64,000 nt of DNA from Dastarcus helophoroides. Lineage: Eukaryota; Arthropoda; Insecta; Coleoptera; Bothrideridae. The notes under the pieces are model-generated. The model did no database searches, was not told the DNA's origin, and saw nothing but the letters and a program-made list of their open reading frames with translations. Location of the stretch: positions 12,574,442 through 12,638,441 of the forward strand of contig CM053332.1 in assembly GCA_028583605.1 (NCBI GenBank), read 5' to 3'. Positions within the stretch are counted from its first letter, which is position 1, and every line of letters starts with the position of its first letter. Position numbers and translations under genes: made by a program. Of the stretch, positions 9,430 through 21,034 are shown one piece after another.

Positions 9430-11660
9430 ATTGCTTGTATGTAGAAAGTGAAAATTTTCAAAAAAAGTCAAAACTGTCACAATGTCACAAAATTGAAGAA
9501 ATTAATATTTTCAAAAAAATCGAAAAATTGGAAAACTGACGACATTTTCTAAAAAATTCGTGATTTTTAGTTGACATTTTGGAAAATGGTCAAAAATTAA
9601 AATTTTGAAAACGTGTCAGTATTTAAAGAAAAATTAAAAAAAGTTGCCATAGTTTCGAAAAAATTAAATTTTTGAAAAAATACATTAAAGAAAAGCCAAA
9701 ATAATCAAAAAAAGCTGGAAACTTTGAAACAGTAAAATCTAAAAAAATAAAAAATTGGATATATAGTTAAAATTTGAAAAACGTCGAACATTTTGTCTTT
9801 AAAAATCGAAATTTTTAATCGGGAATTAATAATAATAAAATTTTAAAACAATTTGGAAATGTCTGAAAAATTTTAAATCTCGAAAGAAGTCAAAATTCTG
9901 AAGAAAAAAACGTAAAATTCGGGAAACAATTGGCAAATTTCAAAGAAAGTCGATGTTTTTTAAAAAAATTCAGCTTGCAAAAAAGGCAACATTTTTTAAA
10001 AAAAAGTAAGGTCTTAAAATAAGCGAAACTTTTGAAAACATGTTTTAAATAAAACAAGATTTTTCAAAAAGTCTCAATTTAGAAAAAATTTCATTCCGAA
10101 AAGTTGAAATTTTCAAAAAAAAAAAAGTAAACTTGTGAAAAAGTCGAAGTTTTGAGATAAAGTCTAGTCTTAAAAAAAGTCCATATTTGGATGAAAACTT
10201 AAAATTTCGATAAAATGTCAAATTTTAAAATAAAATCGAAATATTTAAAATACTCAACCTTTTGAAAAATTCTGCATTTTTCAAAAAGTCAGAAATTTTC
10301 TGAGTAAAAATTTTGAAAAAATTGTTAATATTTAAAAAAAGTTACCTAAGATTTTCAAAAACCTTAGTTTTCGAAAAATTTAACTTTAAAGAATCAAAAT
10401 TTTCAAAAAGCGAAAATTATGAAAACATGTTTTAAATAAGTCAAGATTTTCAAAGAGCCTCAATTTAGAAAAAACTGCATTCTGAAAAGTTAAAATTTTC
10501 AAAAAAAGTAAACTTCTGAAAAAGTCGAAGTTTTGAGGTAAAGTCCTAGTTTTTAAAGAAAGTCCAGATTCGGATGAAAAGTTAAAATTTCGAAAAAATG
10601 TCAAATTTTGAAATAAAATCGAAATATTTAAAATACTCAACCTTTTGAAAAATTCTGCATTTTTCAAACAGTCAGAATTTTCGGAGTGAAAATTTTGAAA
10701 AAAAATGTCAAAATTTAAAAAACTTATCTAAGATTTTCAAAAATCCCAAGTTTTCGAAAAATTTAAACTTTGAAAAATCGAAATTTTCGAAAAGCGAAAA
10801 TTTTGAAAACTTAAAAATAAGATTTTTCAAAAAGCCTCAATTTGGAAAAAAATTGCAACCTGAAAAGTTAAAATTTTCAAAAAAAGGAAACTTATGAAAA
10901 AGTCGAAGTTTTGAGATAAAGTCTAGTCCTAAAAAAGTCCATATTTGGATGATAAGTTAAAATTTCAAAAAAATGTCAAATTTTGAAATAAAATCAAAAT
11001 ATTTAAAATACTCAACCTTTTGAAAAATTCTGCATTTTTCAAGCAGCCAGAATTTTCGGAGTGAAAATTTTGAAAAAAAAAATGTCAAAATTTAAAAAAG
11101 TTATCTAAGATTTTCAAAAATCTTAAGTTTTCGAAAACTTTAACTTTAAAAAAATCGAAATTTTCGAAAAAGCGAAAATTTTGAAAACTTAAATGAGATA
11201 AGATTTTTCAAACAGCCTCAATTTGAAAGAAATTGCAATCTGAAAAGTTAAAATTTTCAAAAAAAAGTAAACTTGTTAAAAAGTCGAAGTTTTGAGATAA
11301 AGTCCATATTTGGATGATAAGTTAAAATTTCAAAAAAATGTCAAATTTTGAAATAAAATCGAAATATTTAAAATATTCAATTTTTTGAAAAATTCTGGAT
11401 TTTTCAGTCAGAATTTTCGGAGTGAAAATTTTGAGAAAAATGTCAAAATTTAAATAAAGTTACCTAAGATTTTCAAAAATCTTTCTTTCGAAAAATTTAA
11501 ACTTTTAAAAATTGAAATTTTCAAAAAGAAAATAAAAATTTTGAAAAAAGCTGAAATTTTTGGGAAACTAAATTTAAAGAAAAATTGAAATTAACTGAAA
11601 AGCTGAAATTTTCAAAAAAGCCGGAATATTTAAAAAGCCTAAATTTCCCGAACAGAAAGA
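9430..11660 (+). repeat. A-rich satellite, about 375-bp tandem monomers
   Basis: Landmark words recur in the same order. CTCAACCTTTTGAAAAATTC and its variants start at about 10253, 10636, 11011 and 11376, giving spacings of about 383, 375 and 365 bp. Each monomer also contains AAGTCGAAGTTTTGAG, AAGTCCATATTTGGATGA-like and AAGATTTTCAAAAA blocks. Below this period lies a looser repeat of GTCGAAATTTTGAAAAA-like words every 15-25 nt. The + strand is strongly A-rich. Reading frames here translate to low-complexity F/N/L/K strings and are not genes. Confidence 0.8.
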
Positions 11661-12137
11661 AAATATTTTCAGGAAAATGAAACTTTTCGAAGTAAAGGCG
11701 AAAATTTGAAAAATGTCAAAATTTTGAAAAGGAAGTCAAGATTTAAAAAAAAATTGAAAACTGTTTCAAAATTTTCAAAAAAACCAAAATTTAAATAAAA
11801 TCGAATGAAAGCTAAAATTGACAAAAAAAACTCGAAATTTTGAAACAGTAAAAGTTTGGAAAAAATCAAAATTTTGAATACTTGAAATTTTGAAAAAAAT
11901 GTGAATCATAGTTTTAAAAGTGGAAATTTTTGATTGGAAATTAAAAAAAATGAAATTTTAAATTTTGAAAGAAGTCGATATTTTGAAAAAAAAGGGTAAA
12001 CTTGTTGAAAAAATTAGTAAATTTCGAAAAATGTCGATATTAAGAAAAAGCATAGCTTGCAAAAACATGACATTTTCAAAATAAAAAAAAAAGTAAAAAA
12101 GTTCCAAAGAGCGAACATTTTTGTAAAAATGTCAAAA

Positions 12138-12217
12138 TTTATTAATTTTATCTAACATTTCTACGGCCCAATTTGGAAATATATTTAAATTTTTATTAGG
12201 GGCCAACCATGAAGAAT
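12138..12217 (-). mobile_element. 80-bp internally deleted copy of the hammerhead-bearing family
   Basis: It contains TTTAAC-ATTTCTACGGCCCA at one end and CCATGAAGAAT at the other. On the complementary strand these correspond to the 3' and 5' ends of the 33620-34112 element joined directly. It is flanked by AAAATGTCAAAA (12126-12137) and AAATTGTCAAAA (12218-12229), an 11/12 target duplication. A paralogous copy at about 13449-13527 arose by the 1.27-kb tandem duplication. Confidence 0.6.
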
Positions 12218-13827
12218 AAATTGTCAAAAGTTTTAAAAAGGTTAACATTTGGAAAAAAAATCATTCTTTAAAGTCAAAATTTAAAAAAAAAAAAACGTAA
12301 AACTTTTGACAAAGTCAAAATTATGAGAGAAAATTGGGAACTCTTAAAAAAAGGTTAAATTTCGACAATAAGTTGTGAAAGTCAAAATTTTGAAATAAAA
12401 TCGAAATATTTTAACTATCCAAGCTTTCAAAAAATTCTGAATTTTCAAAAAAGTTAGAATTTTCAAAAAAATGTAAAAATATAAAAAAGTTACCTAAGAT
12501 TATCAAAAAATATAAATTTTCGAAAAAAATGTAAACTTTGAAAACTCAAAATTTTTAAAAAGAAAATATTTTTTGATAGGTAAACATTTTTTAAAAAATC
12601 GGAACAAAAGTTGAAATTCACAAAAAAATCATAAATTCAAAAAAGCCGAAATCTTCGAAAGGTCTGTGATTTGATGAACAAAAAGTAGGGAGTCCAGAAA
12701 AGGGAAAATTTTCGAAATAAACGCAAAATTCTAAGAAATGCCAAAGTTTTAAAAAATGTCGAAGTTTTGAAAGAAGGTCGAAATGTTGAAAAGAGACGAG
12801 ATTGAAAATTCAACTTGATCTTAAAAATTTTAAATGTTTTTTGAGAATTTTATTTGTAATGTTGAAATAAAAAATTAATATAAACATAATTCCAAATTTC
12901 AATTTGTCGCAAGTTTGAAAAAGAAATCCAGCTTTCTACAATAATTCAGAAATAAGCTTTTGAATTTTTTTAAGAAGGTTCCATAATTCTAAAATTAAAA
13001 ATTTTTTGAAAGAATGTCAAGATTTTTAAAAAATTAAAAAAGTTGCAAAATTTTCAAGAAGGCGAAATTTTAAAAAAAAAGTATTGATTAAAAGCCAATA
13101 TTATGAAAAAAAATTCGAAATATTGAAACAGTAAAATTTTGGGAAAAATCAAAATTTTGAATAGTTAAAATTTTGAAAAAGAAAGTGGAACTTTGTTTTA
13201 AAAATCGAAATTTTTAATTGGAAATTAAAAAAATGCAATTTTGAAGAAATATCGAAATTTTTAGAACATTTTTAATTTCGAAAGAAGTCGATATTTTGAA
13301 AAGAAAAGTCAAAATTGTTGAAAAAATTGGCAAATTTCGAAAAAAGTCGATATTAAGAAAAAGCAGAGCTTGCAAAAATATCGACATTTTCAAAAAAAAA
13401 AAAGGTAAAAAATTCCAAAGAGCGAAAATTTTGAAAAAATGTCAACATGTTTATTAATTTTATTTAACGTTTGTACGACCTAACTTGGAAATATTTCAAT
13501 TTTATTCAAGAGCCCACTGTGCAGAAAAAATGTCAAAGGTTTCCAAAAAGGTTAAAATTGCAAGTCTACATTTAGAAAAAAAATCTCTAAATAGTTTAAA
13601 TTAAAAAAAAAAACGTAAAACTTTTGACAAAGACGGATTTGGGAGAAAATGGAAACTCTTTAAAAAAGTTTAAATTTTGACAAGAAAGTTGTCAAAAGTC
13701 AAAATTTTGAAGCAAAATCGAAATGTTTTAAATATCCAAGCTTTCAAAAAATTCTGCATTTTCAAAAAATGTAAGAATATTCAAAAAAAATTTCAAAATA
13801 CAAGAAAGTTACCCAAAATTTTCATAA

Positions 13828-14009
13828 GTTTGATGAAACGGACTGGTCCTTGGTTACCTTCAAAAATTGAAACACAAATCTTGTCCCCTGTCGATAGTTT
13901 CTCTCTGAGGATGACAGCTTGGCTGTCGAAACGCGTTAGAGCAACCTTTATTGTGTTTTTTAATCTTTCTTGGTTTCAGGGGACAAGTTTTGTGTTTTAA
14001 TTTTTGAAG
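13828..14009 (-). mobile_element. Hairpin retroposon copy, truncated, 10-bp TSD
   Basis: The sequence runs from GATGAAACGGACTGGTCCTT through a left arm, then a right arm with CTCTCTGAGGATGACAGC, GAAACGCGTTAGAGCAACC and GGTTTCAGGGGACAAG, stopping at TTTTTGAAG. It is bordered by ATTTTCATAA on both sides (13818-13827 and 14010-14019). The paralogous site in the first 1.27-kb copy (about 12495-12515) is empty, so the insertion boundaries are supported independently. The conserved end is on the left, so I orient it on the minus strand. Confidence 0.8.
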
Positions 14010-14472
14010 ATTTTCATAAATTATAAATTTTCGAAAAAATCGAAACGGAGGTTGAAATTCCCAAAAAAAATTATAATTTCAAAAAAGCCGAAATCTTCGA
14101 AAAGTCTATGGTTTGAAAAACAAAAAGTAGATATTCCCGGAAAGGGAACATTTTCGAAATAAACGCGAAATTTTGAAAAATGCTGGAGTTTTGAAAAAAG
14201 GTCGAAATTTTGAAAAAAGGCGAAATTGGAAATTGAATTTGATTTTAAATATTTTATGTTGCTTTCTGAGATTCGAATTTTATTTGTAATGTTGAAATAA
14301 AAAATTAATATAAACCTAATTCCAAATTTAAATTTGTCGGAAGTTTGAAAAAAAAAATCCTGCTTTCTACAATAATTCAGAAATAAGTTTTTGAATTTTT
14401 TTTAGAGGGTTCCGAATTTAGCTCTTTCCCAATTTCCTTATTTCCACGAATTTAGATATTTCAAACTCAAAA

Positions 14473-14675
14473 ATTGAAATACTAATCTTGTCCCCTGAAA
14501 CCAAGAAAGATTGAAAAACATATTAAAGGTTGCTCTAACGTGTTTGGATAGTCAAGCTATCTATCATCTTCAGAGGGATACTATTTGTTTGTTGTGTTTG
14601 TTAATCTTTCTTGATTTCAGGGGACAAGATTTGTATTTCAATTCTTGAAGGTAACCAACGACCAGTTCCACCAAA
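14473..14675 (+). mobile_element. Hairpin retroposon copy, 15-bp TSD
   Basis: The copy begins ATTGAAATACTAATC, has arms carrying CCTGAAACCAAGAAAGATT and its complement, and ends CCAGTTCCACCAAA. It is flanked by ATTTCAAACTCAAAA (14458-14472) and ATTTCAAATTCAAAA (14676-14690), 14 of 15 identical. The left end is truncated relative to full-length copies. Confidence 0.8.
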
Positions 14676-14690
14676 ATTTCAAATTCAAAA

Positions 14691-15640
14691 TTTCCGTTTT
14701 TTTTTTCTAAAAATTTTCGCCATTTCAATTTTAAAGTTGACCTTTTTCAAAAGAGAGGAACTTTTTGGAAACAAAATCGAAATTTCCTAACTTCTTTCCT
14801 TGATCAGTTTCTCCTGCCACCATTGGTTCAAATTATGATTTGAAAATATACTTTTAGCGTATATGTATTATTTTTTTAATCGTGTATCATATTTGTTTAT
14901 CTCCGTCTTCTCTTTAAATTAATGATATAATCACTGAGACCTTTATATCCAAGAGCTTTAAAACTTAAAATTTCAAAAATTAGAGAAAGTAAAAACCTTG
15001 GAGGTTTTAGGAAAACAGTAGGTTAAATTTTAACTTGGGGGTCTGGTTGAACACGTTAAACTCTTCTTTTTAAACGAAAAATATTTAAAATCAAGTTGAA
15101 ATATCGAGGAAAAAGGTGAACAAGTTAAGATAAAAATTAAAATGAAAAAAAAATAAAAATGTCAATAAAACATCCAAATGTTTTGTGTAAAGTCAAAATT
15201 TTATATGGAAAGTTTTGAATTGAAAGTTTAAATTCGGAATTCCATCAAAAAATCTAAATTGCGAAAGGAAACCAATACTTGGTATAAAAAATTGAGACAT
15301 TTTCGAAACAAAAACTAATCTCAAAATTTTGAGACAGGACCTCTAACATTTCTAGATTAAAAACGAAAAAAAGAAACGAAAAAAGTAAAAATTGGGAATA
15401 GAGAAACAAAACAGGAAAAGAAACAGTAAAAATCGTCTTTATAAACTTCGAAACTCTCCACTGAATATTTTAGTTGTTCTAAATAATCCGAAGTTAGATT
15501 TCCAATTTCTATCATTTTTTCTAGTTTGAACAAGAAATTTTTAGAAAACAGTTGACATTGGAAATTTTAAGTTTAAAAAATCCAGTGATTCTAGAAAAAA
15601 GTTGGAATATTGGAATTTTGACATTTGTGCGGGGAATTTT
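14691..15640. repeat. Diffuse A/T-rich repeat
   Basis: Irregular TTTTCGCC, GAAATTTT, TCAAAATTTT words of the same general satellite type, without a clear tandem period. I see no gene. Confidence 0.5.
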
Positions 15641-16488
15641 AAACGATTTAAATTTTTGTTGACGTGATTGTGTATAGTGCGACGTTTTTGGAATTCTAGT
15701 CGAAGTTATTGTCGTTCCTCTTAACTTAAAAATATGTTGTGCTTACATTGACTTTGGTAGTATTGTGGATTGAGAAATTTTAAAAAGGGATGTCAAATAT
15801 TAAGTTATTTGGTGTCTTTGTAATTTATTATTATCTACATCCTACAAAAAATAAACAAACAGCACTCGTAATGTAATGTTTCGTCGTAGGAAGAGTTTGA
15901 GAAGCTCTAATCTGTGTGATCATTTATTTGCCTTCTTGCATGGATGTTTTTATAGACGATTTTTTTTTGTAAGATCTTATTTTTAAAAATTCGTTCAAGT
16001 ACCAGTCGATAAATGTGAATATGTGATTATAAATAATATGTGATCTTACTAATGATTCCCAGTAAATCAGCAAAGGTCATTAAGCTGCTAACTATGTCTA
16101 AAGCCAATTTTTTTCTTCTAAAGATTGTGTTCCAAAGTACATACATTACATTAAGTTTTACCATATAATAATAGCCATGAATTCAATTAAGAAACGAATC
16201 TATGTTTTATATCATTATTATTAATTTAATTAAATGTCAGACATTATTAGCACTTGTTCGATGACTCATTTGGTATGTATCTACTAACCACCAATAGAAA
16301 TGATTGCTTTGTATTTACCTATTGAAGCAACAATTCTTGTAATGATTTATAGTTTATTATAAAATAGTTACGGTTGGTCAAGGTTACTATGTTATTTCGG
16401 TTGTTATTTATGAAATACTTTCCTTGTTATTTATAAAACACTTTCCATCATGGTTAACTCTCTAGGTAACATTTACATTTTGTTGCAG
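15641..16488. other. Noncoding sequence upstream of slingshot exon
   Basis: Non-repetitive AT-rich sequence leading to the polypyrimidine/AG at TGTTGCAG (16481-16488). I see no other feature. Confidence 0.5.
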
Positions 16489-16654
16489 CCTCAGCGAATG
16501 TTATTTTGCGGGCAAGGGAACGGCTTTGGTATTACCCGATGCCGAAGCCCAAAAATTCAACCGGAACCGAACCGGTAGCGCCCAGGGCAGCAACATCCAG
16601 AAGCATCTTCAGTCGATGTTCTATCTATTGAGGCCGGAGGAAACACTTAAGATG
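16489..16654 (+). CDS. ssh: Slingshot protein phosphatase, internal coding exon (N-terminal domain part 1)
   Basis: The exon reads (S)LSECYFAGKGTALVLPDAEA...NIQKHLQSMFYLLRPEETLKM, the conserved N-terminal block of Slingshot phosphatases. These proteins dephosphorylate and reactivate cofilin/ADF and so control actin turnover in the cytoplasm. The 3' splice site is TTGCAG|C; the first base completes a codon begun in an upstream exon (AG|C = Ser fits the family's usual Ser). The 5' splice site is ATG|GTGAGT at 16655. The exon is 166 nt: 1 nt plus 55 codons, leaving in phase 0. The usual first exon, with a short conserved N-terminus, is not in the window. The downstream exon at 52139 continues in frame. 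Codon usage and G+C content stand out sharply from the flanking intron. Identification is from recalled family motifs; an alignment would settle it. Confidence 0.93.
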
Positions 16655-16829
16655 GTGAGTGCGATATATTGGTCGTCGCAGATCCTCAACAAATATGAAT
16701 TTTAATAAAAATACGAGTTTGAGTTATTTATCAAATTTATCAAACAAAATAACCAGGATAATCGACCACAGTTTGCTTGGAACCAAAAAAGGTTTTATTT
16801 GGATCAAATCTAATTTGGAGCTTAATAAG

Positions 16830-17111
16830 AATTGAAATACAAATCTTGTCCCCTGAAACCAAGAAAGGTTAAAAAACATAACAAATGTTGCTCTAACGCA
16901 TTTCGATAGCCAAGCTGTCATTTTAAGGGAGATACTCTAAAGTATCTCTCCGAAGATGATAACTTGGCTATCGAAACGCGTTAGAGCAACGTTTATGTGT
17001 TTTTTAATCTTTCTTGGTTTCATTTGTTGGGTTTTTTAATCTTTCTTGGTTTCAGGGGACAAAGATTGGTATTTCAATTTTTGAAGATAACCAAGGACCA
17101 CCACAAAAAAA
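16830..17111 (+). mobile_element. Hairpin retroposon copy, 12-bp TSD
   Basis: The arms 16830-16940 and 16941-17111 are inverted copies of each other: ATTGAAATACAAATCTTGTC...TCTAACGCATTTCGATAGCC and AACTTGGCTATCGAAACG...GACAAAGATTGGTATTTCAA. The right part contains an extra partial repetition of TTTTTTAATCTTTCTTGG. The 3' end is CCACCACAAAAAAA. Flanks are GAGCTTAATAAG at 16818-16829 and 17112-17123, an exact 12-bp duplication. It sits only 175 bp downstream of the slingshot 5' splice site. Confidence 0.85.
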
Positions 17112-17188
17112 GAGCTTAATAAGGACAATGAACGGGCGATGCTTTCTTTTAGTAAAACAGCAAATCGCAAAAATTAAAGTGCATAGTA

Positions 17189-18493
17189 CGAGGGTTGCCT
17201 TTTAAGTTTTCGGGATTTGGTAACCCTAGTGTTGCAATCTGGCAACTGACAGCTCTATCGTAAAGTTGGACATTTTTGAGGTTATACGTACTCAGAACGT
17301 TTTGACATACGAGCGCTATTTGTGTTGTTTACAGTAACTTAAAAGATACATCTCGGCTCAAAAATGGAATTAAATCGTGAACATTTTCGTGCGATTATTT
17401 TTTACAACTTTCGACATGGATTAACTCAGCAACAGTGCATGGATGAACTTAATTCAATTTTTGGAGATGAAGCTCCATCAAGGACCAGTGTTTATCGATG
17501 GTATGGTGAATTCAATCGTGGTCGTAGTTCACTCCCAAGACGAATTTCATGAAGGTCGTCCAAAATCAGTTCTGGTTCCGAAAACCATTGATGCTGTGCG
17601 CGAAATCATACTGCAAGATCGTCATGTGACCTATCGTGAGATTGAGACAACCTTAGGCATTAGTGGGACCAGCATACATTCAATATTGCATAAACATTTG
17701 ACTGTCAACAAAATTTTTTCGCATTGGATCCCATCCAATTTGTCAATCGTTCAAAAAAAGGCTCGTGTCGATTGGTCGAAAGAAATGCTCGAAAAATATG
17801 ATCGCGGTGCTTCGAAACACATCTATGACATCGTGACAGGTGATGAATCGTGGATATACGCGTATGAGCCCGAAAGTAAACAAGCAGTCGACTGTATGGG
17901 TGTTTCAAGATGAGCCAAATCCAACAAAAGTTGTTCGCTGCACGAAGCACTTCCAAGCAAATGGTCGCTTGTTTTTTTGGAAAAACTGGACATGTCGCAA
18001 CCGTATCACTAGAACAACGCAGAATAGTCAATTCTGAAGTGGTACATAAACATTTGTTTGCCAGTTGTCCTCCAAGAAATCAGGAAAACCAACCGCCGAA
18101 GACGGATCACTCTTCTACCACGACAATGCGAGCTCTCACACATCGGCTTAAACAACTGCATTTTTGAGCACCCAAAACATCGTTTTGATGAGTCATCCCC
18201 CGTATAGTCCTGACTTGGCACCGAATGACTTCTTTTTATTCCCGTACATAAAAAACATGAGAGAGAAAGAGAGGTCAACGTTTTTCGACACCTGAAGAAG
18301 CGGTTGCTGCATTCAGAATGCATGTTTTGGAGATACCTCAATCAGAGTGGCAAAAGTGCTTCGACAATTGGTTCAAACGCATGCAAAAGTGTATAGATCT
18401 TTATGGGGAATATTTTGAAAAACAATAAAGTGATTTTCGATGATTAATATTTGTTTTTGTTCTCTAATCACGAAATATAAAAGGCAAACCTCG
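17189..18493 (+). mobile_element. mariner element (copy 3 type), 1305 bp
   Basis: The terminal inverted repeats CGAGGGTTGCCTTTTAAGTT (left) and, at the right, AAAAGGCAAACCTCG, are flanked by TA on both sides (17187-17188 and 18494-18495). Length is that of a full-size mariner. It carries one transposase frame. The TIRs and transposase differ from the other two mariners in this window, so this is a separate lineage. Confidence 0.92.
17364..18428 (+). pseudogene. mariner transposase, frameshifted (D,D34D type)
   Basis: The start MELNREHFRAIIFYNFRHGL is typical of mariner transposases, and the HTH region follows. A frameshift near 17545 moves the frame to one reading DEFHEGRPKS, VTYREIETTLGISGTSIHSI and IVTGDESWIYAYEPE (first catalytic Asp). 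Another shift near 17888-17900 leads to VFQDEPNPTKVV and the later SKQMVACFFGKTGHVATVSL. DNA for YHDNASSH (second Asp, about 18118) and PPYSPDLAPNDFFLF (third Asp, about 18197) is still present in shifted frames, and the final GEYFEKQ ends at TAA 18426-18428. All three catalytic Asp codons survive, but the protein cannot be made from one frame. Element is therefore non-autonomous. Confidence 0.9.
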
Positions 18494-19070
18494 TATATGC
18501 AGTTAATCTAACATAATCTTAATTAAGTTAATATAAATCTTAATAATAATAATAACTTAATAACTAGTCCTTAGCTTTTTTTGTGGTAAATAAAGCTATA
18601 ACAAGTTGGAAAATGAATTCTATCTGCAAACATGACTAAAGATTGAAGGTGGAGCTATAAGCAACTATTGAAACAGCTTTAATAGCTAACTAACATCAAT
18701 GGGCTTTTAAATACCGTTGACAGAATAGTCACTTTGCACTAAAACCGAATCGATGATTAATCGTGATAATTGAAAAGAGTTATGAAAATACATGTTTACA
18801 TTAGGATAACAAAATACTTTAATGTCACGTTTTTATTAACTCGATTTCTTGACTGAAATTAGTGTTCTTTCTTGTATGTTTGTGGCATGTTCAGCACAAA
18901 TTTTTCAATCGATTTTAAATCAATTTGCCGTCGAGCTAAAGAACTTGGCTAACAGCTGGATGATAATGCAGTATTTCGCCTTTCGAGAAGGGCGGTATCC
19001 AAAACTAGACTCTTATTAGTTTTAACCAGATCTAATTTGCTAATGTTAATTTGTGTTACAACCAGAAATA
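18494..19070. other. Noncoding intron sequence with TAA-rich microsatellite
   Basis: AATAATAATAATAACTTAA around 18540-18560; the remainder is unremarkable. Confidence 0.4.
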
Positions 19071-19147
19071 CTTGAAATACAAATCTTGTCCATTGAAACC
19101 AAGAAAGATTAAAAAACACAACAAAGGTAGCTCTAATGTGTTTCGTT
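19071..19147. mobile_element. Solo arm of the hairpin retroposon
   Basis: CTTGAAATACAAATCTTGTC then GAAACCAAGAAAGATTAAAA and GCTCTAATGTGTTTCG: one arm only, no matching second arm, no clear target duplication. Confidence 0.7.
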
Positions 19148-19169
19148 CGTTTTCTTCTGTCCATATTTT

Positions 19170-21034
19170 TTTCAAAATGTGAATCTCGAAATTTCGATTT
19201 CCTTATTAAGGTTCTAAAATTTCATAAATTTTATACTTTCAATTTCTTCTGACATTTTTCACGTAAGTAAAAGTTTCAACCTTTTCAAGATATTTTGAGT
19301 TTTTTCGACACCTCTAGTTTTTTTTCGAAGTTTCAATTTTTAACCTGAACATTTGTTAAAGTCCCATTTTTTAATCAAAATTGTGATTTTTTTCAAAATT
19401 GCGATTTGAAATGCAGTTTTGATTTTTTCCCCCTTAAAATTTTGACTTGATAATCAAAATGTCATTTCACAACGACTTTTATTTTATTTTCTAAATGCTG
19501 ACTTTAAATTTAATTTCGATTTTTTTTAATAGTATGCTATTCTACACTTTCATATAAAATTAAATTTTCAATGCAAACGCTAAATTTAGATTTCCTCTTC
19601 ATATTTCTTTTTCGTCACATCAATTTAAATTTCAAACTTACTTATTTAAATCAGATTTTTCTGCAAATAATATTTTTCTCTACCACTTCCACTTAAGAAT
19701 CGAAATGTCGAGAAAATTATTAAATAAATTCCAAATTTTTTAAAAAATTGACATTTTTCTAAATATTTCTAAATTCATTTTCTTTCAAATATTTTGAATT
19801 TAACCCCAACATTTCAACTGATTCTCAGTGTTTTAAGGATTTAGTTCGAAGTATTTTGTATTTAATTTTTTAAATTTTGAATATTTTACAGTTTCAGGTT
19901 TTCCTTTGGTTAATTTTTTACTTTAAAGTGAAAATTACATCTTTGCTCTTTTATTTTTTAAAATATTGATTTTTTAATATCCACATTTGTTAAGTATAGC
20001 CGACGAGTTATACGCAAATTGTACTTAACGGACGACGTACGATTAAACTAGCAATTTAAGTTTACAGATTGTCTTCAACCACCTTGAATTATTAAAAAAA
20101 ATTTAAACGATCTATTGCGATATTTAACGTACATGTTGCAAGTTGTGTAGCTAAAACTATATATATATTCATAGGCGTATCTAGAATAGGATAGGGTGGA
20201 GCACTTGCGCCACTTGACTCTCGAAGCCGCCGAAAATTTATATTCAATTGAAATTTCCATTTTTTCTTCAGAATTCGTACTTTACTTGAAATTTCGACAT
20301 TTGTCGATAATTTCAATATTTTGACATTTCGTGATTTAAAAAAAAAATTCTTTAATTTATGGTTCATGTTAGCTTTCTTTGGAAAATTTCGATCTTTTAT
20401 AAAATATTTCAATTTTTTTAGAAATTTTGTTATTTTTTGAAAATTTCGATCTGTTTCTCGAAATTTCAAATTTTTTTCAAAATCTGTTTTTACTTTTGTA
20501 ATTTTTTTTCGAAATATCCATAGTTTTCCCAAAATTGTTTTTTTTTAGATATTTTGATTCTCTTTCAAATCCAATCCTTTATGTTCCTGAAAATGTCGAT
20601 GATTCGTTCAAGTTTCTTTTCAAATTTGTCTTTTTATAAACAAAAATTTTCAAAATTAAACCATTTTATCAAAATTTAACTTTTATCAAATCAACTTTTT
20701 GTGCGGCATTTCAGTTTTTTCGACGTTCGCTGAAAAATTTCGAATTTCCTCTCAATTTTGAAGTTTCACTTGAATATTTTAAACAGATTTCTCAAAATTT
20801 TGCCTAATATTTTTTTAATTTTTTTTAACATTTGGATTTTTATGAATATTTCAACCTTATAGAATCTCATTTTCCAAAAATTTTCACTAGTTTCTTAGAG
20901 TTTACTTTTTTTTCGAGATCTTGATTTTTATCTCAAAATTTAATACTAAATATCTCGGAAAGTTTCGACTCTTTGCTTGAAATTCGTCTTTTTATCGAAA
21001 TTTTGACTTTTCTTCTTCAAGTCCTTCTTACAGA
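19170..21034 (-). repeat. T-rich satellite-like tract (opposite orientation)
   Basis: Words such as TTTTTCGAAATTTCGATTTTT, AAAATTTTGACTT and TTTCTTCGAAATT dominate. This is the reverse-complement orientation of the A-rich repeat at 9.4-14.4 kb. No regular long period is visible. It ends at the left end of the 21.0-kb foldback element. Confidence 0.6.

Larger units (their letters stand above)
11876..14410 (+). repeat. Tandem duplication of a roughly 1.27-kb A-rich segment
   Basis: The block at about 11876-12970 is repeated at about 13150-14410: GGAAATTAAAAAAAATG, AAGTCGATATTTTGAAAA, AGCTTGCAAAAA and TTCCAAAGAGCG, and later AATGTTGAAATAAAAAATTA and CTACAATAATTCAGAAATAA. The offset is about 1270 bp in the first part and about 1435 bp in the last. 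The increase is explained by a hairpin retroposon inserted in copy 2 (13828-14009). Confidence 0.8.

Noticed and set aside
9430..14400. Many 60-110 codon open frames rich in F, N, L, K and S in the A/T-rich blocks
   Set aside because: They follow the short repeat words, recur in several frames and both strands, and have no domain or codon signature.
16616..16618. In-frame ATG within the slingshot exon as a start
   Set aside because: It lies inside the conserved N-terminal block; the strongly family-like residues before it show that translation begins earlier.
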